Shown here: in pieces, positions 59,499 to 64,000 of the stretch
Position numbering within the stretch: the first letter of the stretch is position 1
How the letters are laid out: every line of letters begins with the position of its first letter
Assembly (NCBI GenBank): GCA_946478865.1
Contig: CAMLDO010000007.1
Span: 1-64,000 of the forward strand
DNA: 64,000 nucleotides
Reading direction: 5' to 3'
Origin: an uncultured Methylobacillus sp.
GTDB lineage: Bacteria; Pseudomonadota; Gammaproteobacteria; Burkholderiales; Methylophilaceae
Position numbers and translations under genes: made by a program
The notes under the pieces: generated by a model
Database searches by the model: none
Seen by the model: only the letters and a program-made list of their open reading frames with translations
What the model was told of the DNA's origin: nothing

Positions 59499-60956
59499 AT
59501 GTCCCAACGATCCCCCACCGGCTGGAATTTCGACAACTCCTACACCGAGCTGCCCAGCCGCCTGTATCTGCGCCACAATGCCACCAGCCATGTCGAACCG
59601 TCGCTGGTCATCCTCAATCGCGCCCTGGCGGCGCGTCTGGGGCTGGACCCTGACCGGCTGGAAAGCGGCGAGGCGCTGCGCGTATTCTCGGGCAACGAAT
59701 TGCCGGAAGGAGCGGAGCCGTTGGCGCAAGCCTATGCCGGGCATCAATTCGGCGGTTTCACCATGCTGGGCGATGGGCGCGCGATCCTGCTCGGCGAACA
59801 GGTCGCTCCGGATGGCGCGCGTTTCGACATCCAGTTCAAGGGCTCCGGCATCACCCCCTTCTCGCGCCGTGGCGACGGCAAGGCTGCCTTGGGACCCATG
59901 CTGCGCGAATATCTCATCAGCGAAGCGATGTATGCGCTCGGCATTCCCACCACGCGCAGCCTCGCGGTGGTGAAAACCGGCGAGGCGGTCTACCGCGACG
60001 AAGTGCTGCCGGGCGCGGTGCTTACGCGCGTCGCCGCAAGCCACATTCGCGTCGGCACCTTTCAATACGCCGCCGCGATCGACGAGTTGCCGGTGTTAAA
60101 GGCTTTGGCCGATCACGCTATTCGCCGTCATTACCCCGAGCTCGCCGAGTCTGAAAATCCTTATCTCGCACTGCTTTACGCTGTCATGGAGCGCCAGGCC
60201 GCGCTCGTCGCACAATGGATGCACGTCGGCTTCATCCACGGTGTGATGAACACCGACAACATGGCGATCAGCGGCGAAACCATAGACTACGGCCCATGCG
60301 CTTTCATGGACGCCTACCACCCGGACACCGTGTTCAGCTCCATCGACCAACAGGGCCGCTACGCCTACAGCAACCAGCCGCCGATTGCGCAGTGGAATCT
60401 CGCTCGCTTCGCCGAAACGCTGCTGCCGCTGATCGCCGACGACACCGAACAGGCGGTCAAGCTGGCCGAGGACGCGATCTACAGCTTCCCGCAAAAATAT
60501 GAGAGTGCCTGGCTCGCCGGCATGCGTGCCAAGCTCGGCCTGCTCGATGCACAGCCGGACGATCTCGCATTGGTGAACGATCTGCTCGTAGGCATGCAGA
60601 CCCATGGTCTCGACTTCACCAACACATTCCGCGGCCTCGCCAATCGGCAGACCATAGACAATGACGCACCCCGGTTCCAGGCCTGGCTGGAACGCTGGAA
60701 AGCACGCTTCGACCAGCAGCCTGCCTCACGTGAGCGAGCACTTGCTGTCATGAAGCAGGCTAATCCTGCGGTCATTCCGCGCAACCATCAGGTGGAAGCC
60801 GCACTCGCAGCAGCGGTGCGCAACAACGATATGGCGCCGTTCGAAAAGCTGCTCGCCGTGCTGTCGAAACCGTTCGAGGATACGCCGGAGAACGAAGCCT
60901 TCCGTGCCCCTCCGCCGCCATCGGAGCGGGTTTATCAGACCTTTTGCGGCACCTAG
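59499..60956 (+). CDS. selO: Protein adenylyltransferase SelO (YdiU)
   Basis: A 485-residue pseudokinase-fold enzyme that AMPylates proteins in redox stress. The glycine-rich and basic motifs are visible: GHQFGGFTMLGDGRAILLGE, FKGSGITPFSRRGDGKAALG and HVGFIHGVMNTDNMAISGET, the last being the catalytic Asn/Asp loop. GPCAFMDAYHPDTVFSSID gives the metal aspartate. The length is normal. The start at 59499 has only a weak ribosome site. No Cys-Xaa-Sec end is present; it ends in FCGT. Confidence 0.95.
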   Translation: MSQRSPTGWNFDNSYTELPSRLYLRHNATSHVEPSLVILNRALAARLGLDPDRLESGEALRVFSGNELPEGAEPLAQAYAGHQFGGFTMLGDGRAILLGEQVAPDGARFDIQFKGSGITPFSRRGDGKAALGPMLREYLISEAMYALGIPTTRSLAVVKTGEAVYRDEVLPGAVLTRVAASHIRVGTFQYAAAIDELPVLKALADHAIRRHYPELAESENPYLALLYAVMERQAALVAQWMHVGFIHGVMNTDNMAISGETIDYGPCAFMDAYHPDTVFSSIDQQGRYAYSNQPPIAQWNLARFAETLLPLIADDTEQAVKLAEDAIYSFPQKYESAWLAGMRAKLGLLDAQPDDLALVNDLLVGMQTHGLDFTNTFRGLANRQTIDNDAPRFQAWLERWKARFDQQPASRERALAVMKQANPAVIPRNHQVEAALAAAVRNNDMAPFEKLLAVLSKPFEDTPENEAFRAPPPPSERVYQTFCGT

Positions 60957-61083
60957 CCGGTTCAGCGCCGGGAGGCTGCGACTGGTATAATTCGCTTTCC
61001 CCTCAAGTTGTTAGCAGGACTGCGCCATTAAGCTCGCCCCCAGCCTGGTCGTCTCGGAAAACGAAGCCGATCCGTTCCGTTAC

Positions 61084-63336
61084 GTGATCTCGGTGCGTGC
61101 TCTGTGCGACCTCACCGCACGCATCGGCGATCTCGATCAGCGTTTCACGCCCTCGCCCACCGCGCTGGAAGGCATGGTCGGGCACAATACCGTGACCTCG
61201 CGCCGCCCGCCCGGCTATCTGACTGAAATCCCGCTTACCGGCGAGTACAAGAACATCTTCATTCGCGGCCGCGCAGATGGTTACGACCCGCAGGACAACC
61301 AACTGGAGGAGATCAAGACCTTCAAGGGCCTGCTCGAGCGCATGCCGGACAACCACCGCCACCTGCACTGGGCGCAGGCGAAGATCTATGCGCACCTCAT
61401 GGCGGAGGAGCGCGGGCTGGACGAGATCAATGCAGGGCTGGTGTACTACAACGTATCGAGCAAGGACGAATTCCCGCTGGTCGAGCAGTTTTCCGCGGGC
61501 GAACTGCAAACCTATTTCGCGCAGCAGTGCGAGAAATTGCAGGCGTGGGCAGATCGCGAAGTCGCGCATCGCCAGGCACGCGACCAAGCCCTCGCCGCAC
61601 TGCAATTCCCCCACGCCGAATTCCGCGCCGGGCAACGCTTTCTGTCCGAATCCGTATACAAGACCGCGAGCCTTGGCCGCTGTCTCATGGCGCAAGCAAC
61701 TACCGGCATCGGCAAGACGCTGGGCACGCTGTTCCCGCTGTTGAAGGCGATGCCGGAGAAGAAGCTCGACAAGATTTTCTTTCTCACCGCCAAGACCTCG
61801 GGGCGCGGGCTCGCGCTGGATGCGCTGGAAACCCTGCACAAGACCAACCCCGATCTCAAGCTGCGCACGCTGGAGCTGGTCGCGCGCGAAAAGGCATGCG
61901 AGCATCCGGACAAGTCCTGCCACGGCGAATCCTGCCCGCTCGCCAAGGGCTTCTACGACCGCCTGCCGCAAGCGCGCATAGACGCGCTGGATCGAGGCCT
62001 GCTGGACCGCGACACCTTGCGCGAAGTAGCGCGCGAACATCAGGTATGCCCCTATTTCCTTGCGCAGGATCTCGCCAACTGGGCGGATGTGGTCATCGGC
62101 GACTACAACTACTACTTCGATCTGTACGCGCTGCTGTATGCGGGCACCATGCTCAACGAATGGCGCGTCAGCGTGCTCGTGGACGAGGCGCACAACATGA
62201 TCGAGCGCGGGCGGGGCATGTATAGCGCGGAACTGAGCCAGTTCGCCTTCGAGCACATGCGCAAGGGCGCGCCCAAGGCGCTCAAGTTGCCGCTGGATAA
62301 ATTGAGCCTGGCCTGGACGCGCCTCGTGGAACAGCAGGAAGCGCCGTACGAGGTCTACCCCGCGATCGACGAGGAATTGCAGTTCGCGCTGCAGCGCGTG
62401 GTAACGCGCATTACCGATTACCTCGCGGACCATCCGACCACCAACGAGCCGGAGCTGCTCAATTTCTACTTCGATGCGCTGCAATTTGCGGCACTGGCCG
62501 AATCCTTCGGGCCGCACTCGATCTTCGACGTCACGCGTACCGAGCGCCGCAGCAATCTTCTGCACGACGACACCACGCTCTGCATCCGCAACGTGGTGCC
62601 GGCGCCTTTCCTCAAGGGCCGCTTCGAGGCGGCGCAATCGGTGACGCTGTTCTCGGCGACGCTGAGCCCTTCGCATTTCTACGCCGACATGCTGGGCCTG
62701 CCGGACAAGACGCCTTTCATCGATGTGCCTTCGCCGTTCTCGCCCGAGCAGTTGCAGGTGCATGCGGTCGATCACATTTCCACGCGTTTCCTGCGGCGCA
62801 AGCACTCGCTCATGCCCATCGTCCAGCTCATGGCCAAGCAGTATCGCAAGCGGCCGGGCAACTACCTGTTGTTCGTGAGCAGCTTCGACTATCTGGAACA
62901 GGTGTACGCACTGTTCGCCGAGCGCTTCCCGGAAATCCCGATCCGCCAGCAGGCGCGCCTCATGAACGAGCAGGAGCGCGAAGCCTTCGTGAGCCGTTTC
63001 ACGCCGGAGTCCGAGGGCATCGCCTTCGCGGTGCTCGGCGGCGCGTTCGGCGAAGGGATCGACCTGCCGGGCGAACGCCTGGTCGGTGCCTTCATCGCGA
63101 CGATCGGCCTGCCGCAGATCAACGAGGTCAACGAGCAGATGCGTGTGCGCATGGAAGCAATCTTCGGCCAGGGCTACGAATACACTTACCTCTACCCCGG
63201 CATGCAGAAAGTGGTGCAGGCGGCGGGGCGGGTGATTCGCACCACGGAGGACAGCGGCACGATTTACCTCATCGACGACCGCTACGCGCAGAAGGAAGTG
63301 CGCGAACTGCTGCCCGCGTGGTGGAAGATCGGCTGA
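61084..63336 (+). CDS. PD-(D/E)XK nuclease-Fe-S helicase (XPD/DinG type)
   Basis: A 750-residue protein. Residues ~1-155 form a PD-(D/E)XK domain (ADGYD with D65, LEEIKTFKG with E76 and K78). The helicase has Walker A at 205-212 (ATTGIGKT), four Cys (272, 279, 284, 322) for the XPD-type Fe-S cluster, DEAH at 367-370 and a C-terminal helicase domain ending GRVIRTTEDSGTIYLIDDRY. It likely unwinds and cuts damaged DNA or RNA hybrids. GTG is taken as the start; an alternative is ATT at 61027 (LAPSLVVSENEADPF reads in frame after it), with AGGA at 61016-61019. Confidence 0.9.
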   Translation: MISVRALCDLTARIGDLDQRFTPSPTALEGMVGHNTVTSRRPPGYLTEIPLTGEYKNIFIRGRADGYDPQDNQLEEIKTFKGLLERMPDNHRHLHWAQAKIYAHLMAEERGLDEINAGLVYYNVSSKDEFPLVEQFSAGELQTYFAQQCEKLQAWADREVAHRQARDQALAALQFPHAEFRAGQRFLSESVYKTASLGRCLMAQATTGIGKTLGTLFPLLKAMPEKKLDKIFFLTAKTSGRGLALDALETLHKTNPDLKLRTLELVAREKACEHPDKSCHGESCPLAKGFYDRLPQARIDALDRGLLDRDTLREVAREHQVCPYFLAQDLANWADVVIGDYNYYFDLYALLYAGTMLNEWRVSVLVDEAHNMIERGRGMYSAELSQFAFEHMRKGAPKALKLPLDKLSLAWTRLVEQQEAPYEVYPAIDEELQFALQRVVTRITDYLADHPTTNEPELLNFYFDALQFAALAESFGPHSIFDVTRTERRSNLLHDDTTLCIRNVVPAPFLKGRFEAAQSVTLFSATLSPSHFYADMLGLPDKTPFIDVPSPFSPEQLQVHAVDHISTRFLRRKHSLMPIVQLMAKQYRKRPGNYLLFVSSFDYLEQVYALFAERFPEIPIRQQARLMNEQEREAFVSRFTPESEGIAFAVLGGAFGEGIDLPGERLVGAFIATIGLPQINEVNEQMRVRMEAIFGQGYEYTYLYPGMQKVVQAAGRVIRTTEDSGTIYLIDDRYAQKEVRELLPAWWKIG

Positions 63337-63396
63337 CACGAGGAACCCGGCCTTCGCCGCGTTGACCAATAAGTGTTAACCGACGAGGACCGTGCC

Positions 63397-63621
63397 ATGG
63401 ATGACCTGGACCAGCTCAACAGCCTCTACGGCGCCTGGAAGGACGCGCACGAGGCGGCATACAACGCGCAGCACGATATCATCATCTTCATGCAGCAATA
63501 TCTGCACGGGAACCAGGATGCGCCGCCGCTCAGCATGCAAACGGTTACGGACGACTTGTCGCAGCTAGCGGCGCAACGGCAGGCGGAGCTGTCGCGCTTT
63601 TTCCATGACCGGCTCAAATAA
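63397..63621 (+). CDS. Small helical protein, WY-PP family (member 3)
   Basis: A 74-residue protein, helical: MDDLDQLNSLYGAWKDAHEA, ITIMF-like HDIIIFMQQYLHGNQDAPPL. The Y-x-x-W, A-Q and Pro-Pro positions match the two proteins at 53.8 and 56.4 kb, though it is more divergent and lacks MVxNG. It follows the helicase gene by 60 bp on the same strand and may be co-transcribed. Confidence 0.55.
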   Translation: MDDLDQLNSLYGAWKDAHEAAYNAQHDIIIFMQQYLHGNQDAPPLSMQTVTDDLSQLAAQRQAELSRFFHDRLK

Positions 63622-63926
63622 TTTGCCTTGCCCGGCAGTTTGTAAGGTTCCATTAAGTTTCGGCTGTTTTAATGTACCTGAGCCCGTTTCAGCAATGGGA
63701 ACGGGTTCACGACATCGAACGCAATCCCTCGATGTCATCTCCTTGCATGTACCCCTCTGGCAACTGTCCCCTACGGTTGCCAATTTTTTTGCCCTTGCCC
63801 TCTTGCCCCTGCTCCCGCTGGGGCTGTAAGGCTTGTGTAAGTATGCGCCATGGATAATGAAACCGTATTTCCGAGGCACCCCTCCGTTGTCTTGAAGTAC
63901 CTCGTTCATTTCCCCTGGAGACAATC
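63622..63926. other. Intergenic gap of 305 bp
   Basis: It holds one imperfect hairpin: GAGCCCGTT (63680-63688) pairs with AACGGGTTC (63700-63708) with one mismatch. A 138-codon minus-strand frame in this stretch has no ribosome site and overlaps the edge gene. I see no promoter I would defend. Confidence 0.4.
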
Positions 63927-64000
63927 TTGAAACACAAGCTACTGACGGCCGCCATGCTGGCGGCGATGGCCCTTTCCGCAACCGCGCACGCCGACGACAT
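63927..64000 (+). CDS. Exported protein, start only
   Basis: The last 24 codons before the edge read MKHKLLTAAMLAAMALSATA followed by HADD, a complete signal peptide with cleavage after HA. The start is TTG, with CTGGAG about 8 bp upstream. The mature protein lies outside the window. Confidence 0.65.
   Translation, partial: MKHKLLTAAMLAAMALSATAHADD

Noticed and set aside
61003..63369. 788-codon open frame on the minus strand
   Set aside because: It lies opposite the whole nuclease-helicase gene, whose motifs (Walker A, DEAH, Fe-S Cys) are intact; the reverse frame is open only because of GC-rich codon use.
63565..63981. 138-codon minus-strand frame at the right edge
   Set aside because: Overlaps the end of the small helical gene and the start of an exported protein, both of which are better supported.

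Overview
The window reads as chromosomal DNA of a Gram-negative bacterium, most likely a betaproteobacterium and perhaps of the Nitrosomonadales/Gallionellaceae type. I infer this from the mix of families (betaproteobacterial-style Tad locus, TorF-type porin, cold-shock protein next to an extra IF-1, several c-di-GMP proteins, NHEJ ligase) and not from a marker gene, so the placement is tentative. No rRNA, tRNA, CRISPR array, intact insertion sequence or prophage was found.

Layout. (1) 1-9.1 kb, minus strand: a nearly complete Tad/Flp pilus locus in the order flp, prepilin peptidase, tadE, cpaB/rcpC, secretin rcpA, tadZ, tadA, tadB, tadC, tadD, a DUF3613 protein and the start of tadG, cut by the left edge. 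A membrane diguanylate cyclase lies just upstream. (2) 10.6-14.2 kb: a two-gene bacterial NHEJ system (Ku, LigD). (3) 14.3-15.1 kb: an orphan NrdJb-like protein preceded by two NrdR-box-like sites 32 bp apart. (4) 15.2-19.9 kb: an XRE regulator with three PAS domains, divergent from a three-gene export operon (exported cupin, unknown secreted protein, TorF-type porin) with paired dyads at its promoter. (5) 20-28.2 kb: a mixed stretch of small and membrane proteins, arylamine N-acetyltransferase, two LysR regulators each divergent from a transport or redox gene, an MFS exporter with an aldo-keto reductase, and a relic of an epimerase gene. (6) 28.3-33.8 kb: a MarR-controlled four-component efflux operon (outer-membrane factor, FUSC pump, DUF1656, HlyD). 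(7) 33.8-41.5 kb: a TetR/SDR pair, a MASE1-CHASE-PAS-GGDEF sensor, and a MocR regulator divergent from a cupin and an epimerase-like protein. (8) 41.5-45.2 kb: NYN protein, cold-shock protein, IF-1, a coiled-coil protein and PpnN. (9) 45.2-57.3 kb: a PAS-GAF-PAS-GGDEF-EAL protein and many small proteins, including two members of a family of small helical proteins, a pair of divergent zinc-ribbon membrane proteins, and a second TetR/SDR pair. (10) 57.4-64 kb: a PD-(D/E)XK nuclease, a TetR/DUF1348 operon behind a perfect 19-bp inverted repeat, SelO, a nuclease-helicase of the XPD/DinG class, a third small helical protein and the start of an exported protein.

The gene set points to a surface-attaching organism that invests in stress and xenobiotic handling: adhesive pili with c-di-GMP signalling, NHEJ repair, drug/aromatic efflux, and many one-component regulators each placed beside its probable target and operator. 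The parts I find most worth following are the NrdR-box-controlled orphan NrdJb, the PAS-XRE/cupin/secreted protein/porin module, the epimerase relic at 25 kb, and the family of small helical proteins with a shared W/Y and Pro-Pro pattern.
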